From contig CM075941.1 in assembly GCA_038030265.1 (NCBI GenBank), forward strand, positions 23,312,001 to 23,376,000: a stretch of DNA of 64,000 nt, written 5' to 3'. The stretch comes from Corythucha ciliata. Lineage: Eukaryota > Arthropoda > Insecta > Hemiptera > Tingidae. A program made the translations under genes and the position numbers. The first letter of the stretch is position 1; every line of letters begins with the position of its first letter. The notes under the pieces are model-generated. The model did no database searches. It saw only the letters and a list, made by a program, of their open reading frames with translations, and was not told the origin of the DNA. Of this stretch, positions 46,140 through 57,828 are shown piece after piece.

Positions 46140-48240
46140 CTATTAGGAATCGGACTATGGTTAATACGGCTAATTTTGACGCATTTTGGACGGGCGACAG
46201 GCGATTCCTTCCCGTTAAAGTGAAAGTTGAACCCGGAGGCGTGAGGGAGATGGCGATTGCCTCCGGCGGAAGAGCAGGGGCTCAGGCAAGGTTCGGCGAT
46301 TCCTTCCCCTAGTTCCCCTACATTCTCCATCAGTCATCCAGTCAAGAAGGAGTAAAGGTTTGAAAGGGGAGATAAGGATTACTTACTGCATCAGATTACG
46401 GACTCTGAGACGGATGTAAACATGATAAGGTAAAGCCGGCAGGAGGAGTTGAAGGTTGAGGTCCGTAGTTTGATTGTAATCGTCATCAATGATGGACCCT
46501 GGTGCTGCCGACACAGTATTTGTTTCAGAGGGTAGTGAGAAAAATCGTACGGTTATTTTCCGATTTAATTTCAAATTTAGTTTTCATAAAGAGCTGGTTG
46601 GTGACTTGAAAAGGTGGTCGTGTAGTGGACAGAAGCGGTTTAAGTGCAAGGCGTTCTTGAAAACTTTGGGATCGGAAGTGGTAGAAGCTAGTGACATTCA
46701 TACGCACAGTGCTACGCCAGACGAAAAAGAAGTTGCCCTGATAAAGCGAGGAATCAAAAGAAAAGCGTCGGACGATTTATCAACGCGTCCATCACAGGTA
46801 ACTTATGTTCGTTCATTATTCGTTAGTGCCAACGTAATATCAGCTACTGTTCCTATTGTTTGACCTACGTACCTAATCTTTGGATTTTTTTTTTTTTTTT
46901 TTTCGTGTTCGACAGATTGTAAGAAACGTGTTGAGGGAGCGTTCCGAAGCTAGCGTCAACATTCGACAGTTGGAAGGTTTTAAGCAACTAGCCTATAGGT
47001 ATGTACCTACCTACTTTAGTGTTTAAGTTTCGACGTGCATTTTCACAGAATAGTAATAGTGACAACATTTTTCTTAGGACGAAACGTAAGAAACTCCCAA
47101 CCCTCCCGAAGTCCATCGATGAATTGTTGTCTGCACCAGCAAAGGGGAGAAGTTCTTGTTAGTGATACATGAAACGCAAAAGGTGGTCATATTTTCATGT
47201 GAAACTAACCTCAGATGCCTCGTTGAGTGTGATTGGGTGTTTATGGACGGGACCTTCGACTACGCCGCTAAATATTTTACCCAGCTATTTACAATACACG
47301 GGTAATTTACATTTATTTTAAAATTGATTTAATTTATTGAAGACATGAATTATGAATGACAAGTATAAGAATGTAATGTAATGTTCTGTTCTATTTCAGT
47401 TACAAACGAGGATTGTATGTGCCCCTTGCATTCTGCTTGCTCCCCGGGAAGGAACAGCACCTGTACCATACATGCCCACTGCTCAACCCCGAGAAATTCG
47501 GCGATGTGTTTTCCAAGTGGTCAAGAGACCGCCCTAATGTCGACGCCGATAAGACAACGGCTTTTAGTCAATACCTCCACGACACCTATATAGCGGAAAA
47601 TGCCCTATTTCCCCCAACCTTGTGGGCTTCAAAAACAAGCGACACCACCAGGACAACCAACGCATGTGAGTCGTTCCACGCCCACTTCAAACGCAGCTTC
47701 AGTTCACCCCATCCCCATATATTCCAATTCGTTGAAGCATTAGTTTCATTCCAGACCGAAATTTATGTTAAAACTTTTGACAGCGATGAGCACACTCCCT
47801 CCTGCCACACTCGAAAAAAATAAAATTGGATTAGACAGCTCATCGTCAAACTCCTGATGACGACCCGTACCAGTTTGCAAAAAGGGTCAGTTGTAAATTC
47901 GGACGGATTTTTGACAATAACGATCGATGACTTTTGTGCAATAATTTAAACTTTTTGTTGTAATGACTTTTGCTACACCGTGCAATAGGTTGCAATAAAG
48001 GCTATTTTGCAATATCGCTATTTTCGCTAAGAAACGAACCTGCACTCCGGGAGGCAATTGAGTGAGTGGGAAGGAATCGCCAATTTGACAGGGGAAGGAA
48101 TTGAGTGACCGGTAGGAATTGTCGAACCTATTAAGGGAAGGAATCGCCAAGCTTTTCGGGTCTCGGGAAGGAATCGCCGTTTGCCGTTTTGGACGTACAT
48201 TCACAGGACAAACTATTGACATCCATTTTTTAAACACCCT
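46140..48240 (+). mobile_element. Probable Mutator-like element around the FLYWCH/MULE gene
   Basis: The motif GGCGATTCCTTCCC lies at about 46199 and 46294 to the left. Its inverse GGGAAGGAATCGCC lies at about 48069, 48135 and 48167 to the right. Near the outer sides TTTTGGACGGGCG and its inverse-type CGTTTTGGACGTAC also occur. Inverted subterminal motifs flanking the gene support a transposon, but exact termini and target duplication were not resolved. Confidence 0.5.
46489..47823 (+). pseudogene. Broken MULE-type transposase gene with N-terminal FLYWCH zinc finger
   Basis: Exons 46489-46797, 46916-46998, 47078-47301 and 47400-47823 keep GT-AG borders. Exon 1 encodes a FLYWCH-like finger (LKRWSCSGQKRFKCKAFL, then SDIHTHSATPDE). 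Exons 2-3 carry RTKRKKLPTLPKS, then CDWVFMDGTFDYA with the first catalytic Asp, then FTQLFTIHG. Exon 4 has LYVPLAFCLLPGKEQHLY and, near the end, TTNACESFHAHFKRSF. Two faults are visible. Exon 3 is one base out of frame between LLSAPAKG and FLLVIHETQ. The stretch expected between GKEQHLY and the C-terminal part, holding the second catalytic Asp, is missing. FLYWCH plus MULE domains are common in arthropod genomes. Confidence 0.8.
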
Positions 48241-49055
48241 GTATTATACCCCCCCCCCCCCCCGTCGTAGTAGGTAGTTGGCTCAAGGGCTATCATAATC
48301 GCAGAATGCCAAACTATGGGTCAGCGGAGGAAGTCTCGCACAGAGGCTTTAATGAACTCAACTTCGCTTTATAAGAACATGTGGCTGGAAGGAAGTTCAT
48401 TTGGTTTCTAACACTGTATGCGATTTTGCGTCATTGTTGAGTATGTACCGGTGTGGTTTACAACAAAAATCGTTAAAGCCTTCGGGTGCCAATTGCAACT
48501 GCGAGCTCTTTCCGAATGATGAATTTTCGAATGTAAGTACATGTCATGAATAGCATTGAAGAAGCTTTTTCCATTATCAAGTATTGATACTTAAGGGGGA
48601 GCCTAGAGCAATGAATTTCTCTCATTGATGAGTTTGATTAATGCCATAAAGTTTGCGAATCCGAATATTATTTTTTCGTATGAGAAATTACGAGTTTGAG
48701 GAGGATGAAGGTGGAGATTGACCAGTCAAAGGTAGAAAGCGATTTATAGCATTCTGGTTGATTAATGAAACGTCAAAGAGGGTTTGAAGGGCATGCTTCG
48801 TAGATTGCGCGTTTTCGTCGAAGGGTGGGGGATACGACACTGTGACGCATGGACATTCCTATCCAGGAACTTCCTATTTTCACGTGAGGTTCAATCATTT
48901 TTCACGTTCTTTGTTGTCAAATCAACGCATGAATCGTTCCCTAAGGGGAATATGATGTTTCCATTGAGTCGTTCGTGCCGGTTAGCATTACGAGTAGGGA
49001 GTGCTGGTTTTTAAACCAAAATGTGTTACCGCTTTCCCCTTGATGAGGACTCATT
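48241..49055. other. No gene seen
   Basis: Begins with a 17-base C-run at 48249. No supported ORF. Confidence 0.4.
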
Positions 49056-49405
49056 AAGGGGGAGTTGTACATGTGTTTCCTCGACCCCTCTCCAATCTTA
49101 CCTTGGCGTTACGTAAATTATCGCCGTATTTCTGCACCAATCCTGGATTTCAAGGTCTCATTTAAATCTCATTCAAAGGCGTCGATAGATTGTGAATTTT
49201 CATGGTAAACGTTTATGAGTGTTTTACAGTTATTTTATGGGTGAATGAAAAAAGAAGATCGTACGGTTATGCGGAATTTCTTGAAGATTTAAATGGGACC
49301 TTGAAATTCAGGATTGGTGCAGAAATACGGCAATAATTTACTTAACGCCGAGTAGGCGAGGTATGATTGGAGGGGGGTAGAGGAAACACATGTACAACTT
49401 TCCCT
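49056..49405. mobile_element. Element with about 115-bp terminal inverted repeats
   Basis: AGGGGGAGTTGTACATGTG, TCTCCAATCTTACCTTGGCG and CGCCGTATTTCTGCACCAAT at the left are mirrored in order on the right as ATTGGTGCAGAAATACGGC, AGGCGAGGTATGATTGGAGG and CACATGTACAACTTTCCCT. 350 bp, no ORF. Confidence 0.9.
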
Positions 49406-51178
49406 CAACCTCAAGGAAGAATTGGTGGAGGACGCTCACATCTATCTTATGCTTTCTTATTTATTTTATTTTATTTATTTTTTTTTTTTGGTTTTTCTGT
49501 TTCCTATACAGCAGAGCTCTATCAACGTAGCTTTCGAATTTAAAATTCTAATCAAACTTTGTTTTTTGGAATTCAGCGGAGGGAAACTCAACGTTTTTGC
49601 AAAGAGCTTTCAAAGTTTTCATAGTAATCACCATTTTGGTGAAGGGATTAAAATAAGCTCGGAAGGAAGGAATTATGTAGTTACTTAACTTCGGCTTTGA
49701 TTACACGCACAGCCTGTGCGCTCTGATTTAAAGCGCAGAGCCCTTTGCCCTCATCTTCCCCCCCCCCCCACCAGAACAATCGAGAATCCAAACTAAGGGA
49801 CCGTGGGGGGTCCATGTTTTTACATCATCACAATCTCAGTTTGCAGAAGAGGTGGCGTAAGAGTTGTATCGAATTTAAAATCCCCGTTGAGGTATATGTT
49901 TACGTAACTACTAACTGTCTGAATTCTGGGGGATGAAGTCAGGAAATTCGATCCCTTAATTCACCTCCGATCGCTTCTGTTTACAATGGGAGGAGTGGAA
50001 AAATGTATCAAAGGCTCCAATTGCAAAATAAAGAACAACGTGGGTAACGGGAGTGTGCAATGGGAACGATAATTAAAATCCATATTTTTCCCAAGAAGAG
50101 ACAGAGGTGCAGAGATTCCTGTTTGAAACAGGACCGCAGTAAAATCCTCTTGCCAATACTTCATCAATGAGAATCAGTTTGTCATTTATGATAATAAAAC
50201 ATTTTTCTCGCATTATCTGTGCTCGTCTAGGAACTAATTAAACTGCATACTAATTTCTACATCCCTCTATTCCCTAACAAACCACTTGAGGGGCATACTT
50301 ATGAGTTTCTTCTTCTCTACGGAGAAAGTTTTATAGCTTTAGGAAACCGAGATAATAAGAAATTAAAACAGGAAGCCTGCCTGGAGCCCTTTTTCAAGAG
50401 TCAAACGTGGAAAGTGCCTACTCTTCAAAGGCAAAAGTTTTCCTGTATTTTTCCATTTTCGTTTTCTCTTTGTGCAAAGTTGAATTTGATGGCGCTGAGG
50501 AGGAACGAGTGTTATCTGATTAATGTGAAGTTTTGAGAAGTGATGGCAGGAAAATAACAGGGAACTCTTTTCCTGCGCTATGTGAGCAAGAACTAGCTTT
50601 GAGGAAGATCTATTTCCTTCATAAATAATTCGTTTAAGAGGAACGATTTATTTTACTAGAGAAATATTTGCCGTCTGACTAAAATACCTAATTAATTTTC
50701 ACTTCGTGAACAATAATAATTAAATAAAAGGGGAAAAGGTGACGCCACAGCTTAGAATGGGCTGCTTTGTTTTGAGCGGAGAATGGTAAGTCAGGTACAC
50801 TATCAATACGAAGAGCGTATGAAATCGGCTACGAGTGGAATAATTTTTTGAATGATATCATCCTCCAAGATTTATTTATATTCCATTTCTCTCGGATTTT
50901 GTAAAACGCTGATATCCTTGTATTGAGACGAAATCGTAATTCCAAAGCGCTTAATCGAAATCAGAGCAGTTTCACTCAACTATACTACGCAGTGATCGGG
51001 GAAATGAAAGTGGAAACTTTTGAGCCAGAAAACGTCGTACGAGGTCTTTTTAACCAATTTAAATAATTAAGAGTGAGGCGAGACTTTTGGAAACACCGTA
51101 TATTTGTATTTACCCCAAGCAAACTTACATTTCATTAAACCACAAATAATCAATGGTTGCTTCGAAACTAATGTATAC
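49406..51178. other. No gene seen
   Basis: AT-rich sequence, no supported ORF or repeat beyond homopolymer runs. Confidence 0.4.
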
Positions 51179-51322
51179 TTATGTCCGTATTTATGAACGT
51201 TCCTTGACATTAAGGAACCCTTGAAATTCATTAGAACAGATGTTTTTATTGTGATCAAAACTGTTCTCAACGGTTCCTTGACTCGAGGAAGCTTCAAGTA
51301 ACGTTCATAAATACGGGTCATA
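51179..51322. mobile_element. MITE, TATGTCCGTATTTATGAACG ends
   Basis: ATGTCCGTATTTATGAACGT at the left is mirrored by ACGTTCATAAATACGGGTCAT at the right, with inner copies of GGTTCCTTGA / TTCCTTGACATTAAGG. 144 bp, non-coding. Confidence 0.85.
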
Positions 51323-52740
51323 GAGGCTTTTCCGAGCGTTGATAATAACGGAAAAAGCGTTAATTTGCGTAATTTGGAAAGCTCAGACACCGGGCAAGTT
51401 TTTGTGATACTTGGCCAGACGTTTCAGGCAACCATCTGGAAATGGCATCTTCTAGAGCACAGAATTAGAGATTTTTGGAATGTAAATGGTAAAAATGCCA
51501 GATCTTTGGTGGTTTGTGATGCTTTTGAAGAATGTAATGATCATCATTGCACAGGAAATCTTCCGTGGTTTCCGAAACTGTGGTGACTTTTTGAGGAAAC
51601 CGTAACAGAAGTCGAGCAATCTGCGTTTTTCTAGAGCAAAGTCAGTCAACCGCGAAGGTCGCATTCTACTCCACTTTTGACGTAGTTTTACCCAAAAATG
51701 TTTGTCACCCTTACCCCGAACCACCCTGTGTAACACCAACTTCTTTGAAGGGAAAGTGGGAATCAGACCAGCGACTTAATATCCCTAATGCAGCCCGTAG
51801 CTGAAGTATGTTGAAGATATTTGGCACAAGTAAGTGACTGTTGTACATCTAGAAAAAGTTAAGAACGAAGTGAATAACGTTTCTCCATGTTTCAAAGCTT
51901 CAGAGGATCAAAGAGTTCGAGTTATAAGAGAGGCTTCTCGTAACTTCAAGTTTCACGCAGTGATTGTCGGGAAAGGGATGGCATCAAAACGAATTGGATA
52001 TAATTATGCAATTGGGCATAAATGGCGAAGAGTAGGTATACATATACACGCTTCGGTTGTTGTGCATATAAAGGCCCCTTTCCTTTCTATTCCCCGTAGT
52101 AAGTGGTATGAATTGAAATGGGATTTGAAAGTCTTCCTAGGATAAGCTAAGTTCAAAGCTTTAGCATAATTAAGTTGTTCAAATTCAAGCATCGAACCGA
52201 CAACATCAGTCAAAAATCGGTCGGTGTATAGGAAGTGTCATCTGTTTCGAAGCGCTTGAAGGCGATCGTATAGAAGGCGTTATAAGAATATTCTCAGAAT
52301 TAGGGCCTAAGTTTGGTCCCTAATTTCACGAAGCTTAAAGAGTTTTTGTTTATTTTTGAGTGTCCGTTTTTTTAGTGTGTATTATTAGAGAGATTTTGCA
52401 ACCCGTCCCGTAAACGCTAAAGTTAATTTTTGTGTGTACGCGTTGCTAGGGTAGTAAACATTTCGTTGGTTGAAATGTGAATAGCGTTTTCACGCTACCT
52501 GCTTCGTAAGTTACCCATTACGATGACATCATAACTCCAGTAAGTTGAATTTTTCATAACCTGGCACTTTATAGCTTCAGTTTTTGAAAACTGTTCGGTA
52601 AAGGTTTAAAACTGACATGAAAAGTTTTTTACATGTCAGTTTTCTATAACCTTGTGCAACCTTTGTTGAAATGTTGCAAAAAGACATGTTTTTTTTTTTG
52701 TCAAAAGAATAAAACTGGGTAATATATCGTACATCACTCG
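51323..52740. other. No gene seen
   Basis: Frames at 51365-51739 and 51834-52145 have no recognisable domain. A perfect hairpin AAAACTGACATG / CATGTCAGTTTT lies at 52610-52644. Confidence 0.4.
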
Positions 52741-52744
52741 ACTA

Positions 52745-52835
52745 TTAAGTGGTATTACCCGCTAGTTTTTAATTAGCGGCCTCGGCAAGCCTCGTCCACC
52801 AAACAAAAAACTCGCAGGTAATGCACCACTTACTA
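52745..52835. mobile_element. Short MITE-like inverted repeat
   Basis: TTAAGTGGTATTACCCGC and AGTTTTT at the left are mirrored by AAAAACTCGCAGGTAATGC and ACCACTTACTAA at the right. About 90 bp. Confidence 0.6.
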
Positions 52836-52839
52836 ATCT

Positions 52840-53570
52840 TGTAATGTAATCTACTATAACGTTAGCGTTAGCGGAGCTGTTTGCAAAATCTCTCTATCTA
52901 TGTGACCGTATTGCAGTATTTGCAGTGAAATGATGTAGGAGTAAATAAAGTCATCTCGTTGTTTTGTAACCCACCTTGTCTTATTCTCCACCATTATAAT
53001 ACCTACTGTTTTCAACGTAAAATCAATCATAATGCAAATCGCTTTTGTGCATAAGATGCATTCAATCACCTTTGGTAATGACCGCTGTTACTGATTTATT
53101 ATGCTAGTGAAATTATGGTCAGTGGGAGAGGAAGAATTGTTGAGACGATTTAGCTCCCCAAAACCTCCATCAAGCGGTCCGCACCGGTAGCGTACTCACC
53201 GTGGCCGCGGATAACCAGGCCAAGGATGTATTGGGCCAATCCAGGACCACCCCGATGGCCAAAGCCCCCAATCATCATGAGTACATGAGCTTCGCAAGGA
53301 AGTTTTCTGCCATAATCTTGGAGCAGGAGGAATACAAAAGCTCAGGAAAAAAGGAAAAATTATTGGGATCACTCCCCCTCACTACACCACCATTGTCACA
53401 CCTGTGAATTCCGAGGGGTAGAGGAGGCTGAAATAAAGAAATCAACCTTTAAATGAAATACTTACCAAGTATTGAGTTCTGAGACAAAATTGCTTCCCAG
53501 CGTCGATAGGTGAAATTCGATAGGTGCAATTGAGTTCCGGGAGGGGATTTCTCCCTGGTAGATTCGCTCT
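52840..53570. other. No recognisable gene
   Basis: The plus frame at 53201-53407 (NQAKDVLGQSRTTPMAKAP, FARKFSAIILEQEE) is GC-richer than its surroundings and could be an exon, but it has no clear splice context and I recognise no family. Confidence 0.3.
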
Positions 53571-53577
53571 TTGCGTG

Positions 53578-53652
53578 CACTCCCGGGTAGCTCAGTTGGC
53601 AGGAGCACCTGCCGCGAAACCAGGAGGTCGTGGGTTCGAATCAAGGGAGCAA
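53578..53652 (+). mobile_element. tRNA-like sequence, probably a SINE head or tRNA pseudogene
   Basis: Has an A-box-like GGTAGCTCAGTTGGCAGGAG and B-box-like GGGTTCGAATC. The T stem and anticodon stem do not pair properly (GTGGG against CAAGG), and the base before the anticodon is not T. It is followed by TTTTTT. Not a functional tRNA. Confidence 0.55.
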
Positions 53653-53659
53653 TTTTTTC

Positions 53660-54656
53660 CCGGAATTCCAAACAAGTAAATGGCACTTCATTCAAAGGTT
53701 CATTTTTAATTTCAGCCTCCCCACCCCCTCGAATTTGTTTCAAAGACGTCTAATTCACACTAAGACGTGGGGTTTTCCGTGAACAAGTTTACAAGTACTG
53801 AACTTTGGAATACTGTGATGTTCAATGTCAACCAGAAGGATAAAAACGTTAATAATATTATTTTATGAAAACATTGAAGGCCTTTTGATAAGCCCCTTTA
53901 TTGATTTGCACCCATCTCCTTAATGATGATTTGGAACGGAGATGTGGTTTAAGAAACTGAGGAACTTATCAAGGAGTTGGGAATTAGTGCGGCTAACGCT
54001 TCCCATTCGGTTCGAACAGTTAAGAGAAGGCGCGGTATGGGATGTGTAGGGTGACAATCCTCCGTATCTCTATCAAAGCTATTGATTGGAAGGAAGCCCG
54101 ACTGACTCAACGGTGATGGATAAAAACCAACATTAATGACCTTTTCTCTTCTTGGAATGTCCGATATTCTCAACAAATAGCCAATTATATGAATCGAATA
54201 GCCGAGCAATCTGATCATTGCTTGTTTACCCGACGGCGAACCGGCTTCAACCTTCTTAAATAAACAAAAAATGTCAAATGTGTACTTTTTTGGGGGAAAA
54301 TAAAGTGGAAAATCGAATATAAATCAGTGAAAAGAATTTTCCGTCAAATGGTATACCAATATCCACCATTTTCATAATCTTGTTTTATATATTACGTCCA
54401 TTTTGTGACGAGAATAGGTTACAAATAGGGCACTCGTACATCATAACTCTGGCATTCTCGTAAAATGTCAACAATTTCTTGAGGGAGGGAGCCGTTGAAT
54501 ATAAGCCACCCTCCTACCATCAATAGCATGAGCCATGAGCTCTTCAGTATAGAACTTCCCCATTATCCAGTTTGCAGTCAGTCAGCAGTGAGTTGGTGGC
54601 TTGTTCAGTAGCGGTTTTTCGCTACGATCGGCGACCACTGAGTAGCGCATCTCGTG
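53660..54656. other. No gene seen
   Basis: No supported ORF or repeat. Confidence 0.4.
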
Positions 54657-54664
54657 TTTGAAAC

Positions 54665-55420
54665 CAGGGCTGCCAGGTGTGGGGATTTTTCCCCAATGTG
54701 GGGATTTTTCCCCAATGTGGGGATTTTGGTGCACCTTTGGGGATTATGGGGAATCCTTCGTTGAAGTGGAGATTTTTAGAGTAATGAGGAAGTTTTACAT
54801 TTTCAAAAAAATAAAAAAATCGATAGATAAAAGAGAGGATGGGTGGATCAATCCTTCCATGTAAAGAGATAAAATATTGGAACCCTTCGGAAATATTTTT
54901 TTTTTTAATTAACGAAATTGGCGTATTTGAAATCCCACCATATCGAACATTTTCCAAAACGTAATATTCGCTGCCTTCTCGGTCGCTCGCTCGGTCCTTT
55001 TCTTGCCTCTAAATTGCTCATATGTTAATCATCCATTCGTTTCTCATTCGAGAGAAAACATGCTAGCTGGCACTTAAATGACGGAAGAGTTCCTAAATTC
55101 AGCAGATGAGTAAAAATTTCCACCGAAATTGAGCCTTCCCTTACATTTATCAAGGGTTAGTTTTGTAACCTAATCCATCGATGAATTTAGGAATACGCCC
55201 GACCTAAAACTTCTGAAATGTTTTTTAGTTTGGAATTTATGTCTCTGTTGCCTATTTTTTTTGTAAAATAAATTTGTTTTTTTTTTTTTTGTTTTTTTTT
55301 TTTTAAAGTTTTGACTTTTGAGCCTCCAGTGGCATGAATTGGCGACAGGAGTTGGGGGGGGGGGCAAGCTGAGTGGGGAAAAAAGTGGGGAAAACCTCTT
55401 CGGGGGACCTGGGAGCCCTG
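54665..55420. mobile_element. Non-autonomous hAT-like element, 756 bp, with perfect target duplication
   Basis: Starts CAGGGCTGCCAGGT and ends ACCTGGGAGCCCTG, inverted with one mismatch. The 8-bp duplication TTTGAAAC lies at 54657-54664 and 55421-55428. Just inside the left end GTGGGGATTTTTCCCCAAT is repeated in tandem. No transposase. Confidence 0.92.
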
Positions 55421-55428
55421 TTTGAAAC

Positions 55429-56629
55429 CCGGGCACGAAACCACTTGGCGCCCCTTAAGCGGAGTACGACCACTTCGTGACGCTTCTTTTTCGCCTGTTG
55501 TTTGTAGATTCTATAGAAGAGAGATGAGCAAAGTTATATGCCTCATGCCATGGAATTGTGTCGTGATATTTTACAGATTTCTTCATGGATGGCGGAGTAG
55601 AGACTTACGAGAGAGTCAAGACAGGGCGAAATGAATTCTTGATATGGAGCGAGGTTGTGGTGGTAGACGTTGTTGCCCTGACAGCTTCCACGATAACCCT
55701 TTTCTCATTCAAATTTCGTACACAAAAAAGTAACTGATAAAAGAAAAAATAAAGAAACCCGCAGGTAAAAGCCATAAACTAGCAACAACCCAGCACTCGT
55801 ACACTATAAAACCTTTGCTATACGTGAGAGGATCAGTTTGGAAGTATAGGGCTAGTGGGTATAAGCAGGAAAACCAACTTCAAGAATGAGAGACCTCACG
55901 TATAAACAAAGCCTCCATATAGCCTCACTTGTGAAAAAAATCAGCACGTCCATGAAACTCACGGACGCTAACAATGTCAAGCGGAAGGTTTATTTTAGGG
56001 CATTCAGCATATTTTAGTATACTTGATAAGTATATAAGATACAAATTTGAGTTGAGGGTGGGGTGCACGGTGTATAGCGAATCCTTCTGTGACAGCAGTT
56101 GGTCATAAACAGTCAAAAGGAAACTTTCTCTCCTTGATTCGAGATTCTTGTTACACGAGAATCCAAAAGATTTTTACCCATCGGTTCGGAACCTTCCAAA
56201 GAGGGGAAAATGCACAAACTTTCCCCTCGAAATTTTTAAACGTCATGCGCTTTTTGATTTGAGTATTTTTTGTTCTTTCTCCCAAGAAGAAGTGTAGAGT
56301 TGGAAAATGATCCTCTTTTATTATTCATTCTGTCAGAAGGAGAAGGGAACTCTTTATAGAAGTTTGATGAGTTATAAGGCTGGAGGGAGGGAGGGGTATT
56401 TTCTTCAACAAAAAAGCTTCCAGTTGACTATATTCTTCCAACCTCAAGCGTCCAGGGGCCTTAGAACGAACCAGGGGGGTGACACACAGGGCGAGCCGGG
56501 AAGACTCATTTGGGGGGAAGTTCCCCGTCAGACTCGTACCAACATAACATATTATTCAAAATAAGTAAACAGAGAAAGAGATCATATGGTGGCAGCATTG
56601 TTAATAAAAACACATTTTTTTTGTTTGCT
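55429..56629. other. No gene seen
   Basis: No supported ORF or repeat. Confidence 0.4.
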
Positions 56630-56767
56630 GGGGCCTATTTTCTAACAAAAAAGCAATATGTTTTTCATAGCAATGATTCTATTTCATTCATATGTTTGAA
56701 GAAAATAAATAAAATAGAAACATTGCTAAGAAAAAAATATTGCTTTTTTGTTAGAGAATAGGTCCCC
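56630..56767. mobile_element. MITE, GGGGCCTATTTTCTAAC family
   Basis: GGGGCCTATTTTCTAACAAA with AAAGCAATA at the left is mirrored by TATTGCTTTTTTGTTAGAGA and ATAGGTCCCC at the right. Related to the copy at 39376-39518. Confidence 0.85.
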
Positions 56768-57296
56768 TGCTGTTTTAAATCATTTATTTTCAAAAAGTAC
56801 CTGGAGACTTTTTACGAGATGTTTTTTGTTTCTCGCGTATTTCCTTCCTTTTTCTTGCGATTTTGTAGCTACGAAAATCAAGCGAGTATTCAAGGTTACT
56901 ATCCTCGGAGGCTAAAGTGATGGGAATTGAAAATGCAAAAATAAAGAAAAACCCGAAATTATTAAGGGCTTGAGTTCCGGACATCGGGCCAACTTTTTTT
57001 ATGTAGGTATAGGTTACACAAGGGTTACTTTATCACGATTTGCATAGGATTGCATGGGAAGAGGGGTAGATAACAGTCCATCTAAATACATATAACCTCT
57101 TTGGCCTCGATGTCGGCCTCCCAAGGGCTTGGGGAAGGGAGATTTAGAATTGCCTAGAAGGGAGGGGTGTCCTAACATAACCTGACACAATGATAACAGC
57201 CCCCGCGAGAAGAAACAAGAGACCTATCCATTTGGCGTCACATACCCCCAACAATTATTGAGAGTGCCCCTTCTGTACGTTAGTACAGTAATTATT
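56768..57296. other. No gene seen
   Basis: No supported ORF or repeat. Confidence 0.4.
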
Positions 57297-57298
57297 TT

Positions 57299-57560
57299 AT
57301 GGTACGAACCATGGAGGTAGGAACAAGTGGAGGGAGTGAAACGCATTTTTCGCGAAGCAGGTCACCATTACTTCACACCTACTTTTATCAGGTCTCACCC
57401 ACCAAAAACATTGACAATTTGAAACTTGATCAGTGAAAAAGTAATAAATCCCCCCTCCCCCGTCCTCTCTAGGAGAATGATAACAGATGGTGTGTAATAG
57501 CGGAAAATCCGGCTTCCATGGTTCGTACCATGGAGGTAGGAACAAGTGGAGAGAGAGAAA
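57299..57560. repeat. Direct repeat pair, ACCATGGAGGTAGGAACAAG
   Basis: ACCATGGAGGTAGGAACAAG followed by TGGAG occurs at about 57308 and 57529, 221 bp apart, each preceded by GGTACGAA or GGTTCGT. The second copy makes the palindrome CCATGGTTCGTACCATGG. The frame at 57297-57614 (minus) arises from the duplication. Confidence 0.75.
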
Positions 57561-57631
57561 GGCTTTTTTAATGCAGAAGCTTGAGAAGGAAAAAATGCCG
57601 CAAGCGGGATACAAGGAAATAGAGGAATAAA

Positions 57632-57763
57632 GTCCCGTTCACAAGCTCTATGTTTTCGTGGTGACTATGCAACCTATCAAAATGCTTCATTTTTCGAGGG
57701 AATAAATTTGTTTGGTTGCATATAGACTCACACAACGCAAAACATAGAGCTTGTGAACGGGCC
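57632..57763. mobile_element. MITE, CCCGTTCACAAGCTCTATG family, full copy
   Basis: CCCGTTCACAAGCTCTATGT with TTTCG at the left is mirrored by CAAAACATAGAGCTTGTGAA and CGGG at the right. The interior GCAACCTATCAAAATGCTTC is also found at 5819 and 8135 beside the tRNA palindromes, and at 38170 in reverse. Confidence 0.85.
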
Positions 57764-57775
57764 TTGAAATAACGT

Positions 57776-57828
57776 TATCCCGCCATATCAACCTCATCTT
57801 GCAGCATTATCACACGGGTTCGTACTAA
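57776..57828. mobile_element. Fragment of the copia-inserted MITE family
   Basis: ATCCCGCCATATCAACCTCA and CACACGGGTTCGTA match, in reverse complement, the interior and left end of the MITE at 13976-14092. Confidence 0.6.

Noticed and set aside
48249..48264. Long C-run as G-quadruplex regulatory site
   Set aside because: Many poly-C/G runs occur throughout the window, mostly at element borders; no specific evidence here.
53201..53407. Plus-strand frame with FARKFSAIILEQEE
   Set aside because: Plausible composition but no clear splice sites or recognised domain.
53578..53652. Functional tRNA
   Set aside because: The T stem and anticodon stem do not pair and position 33 is not T. Treated as a tRNA-like repeat.
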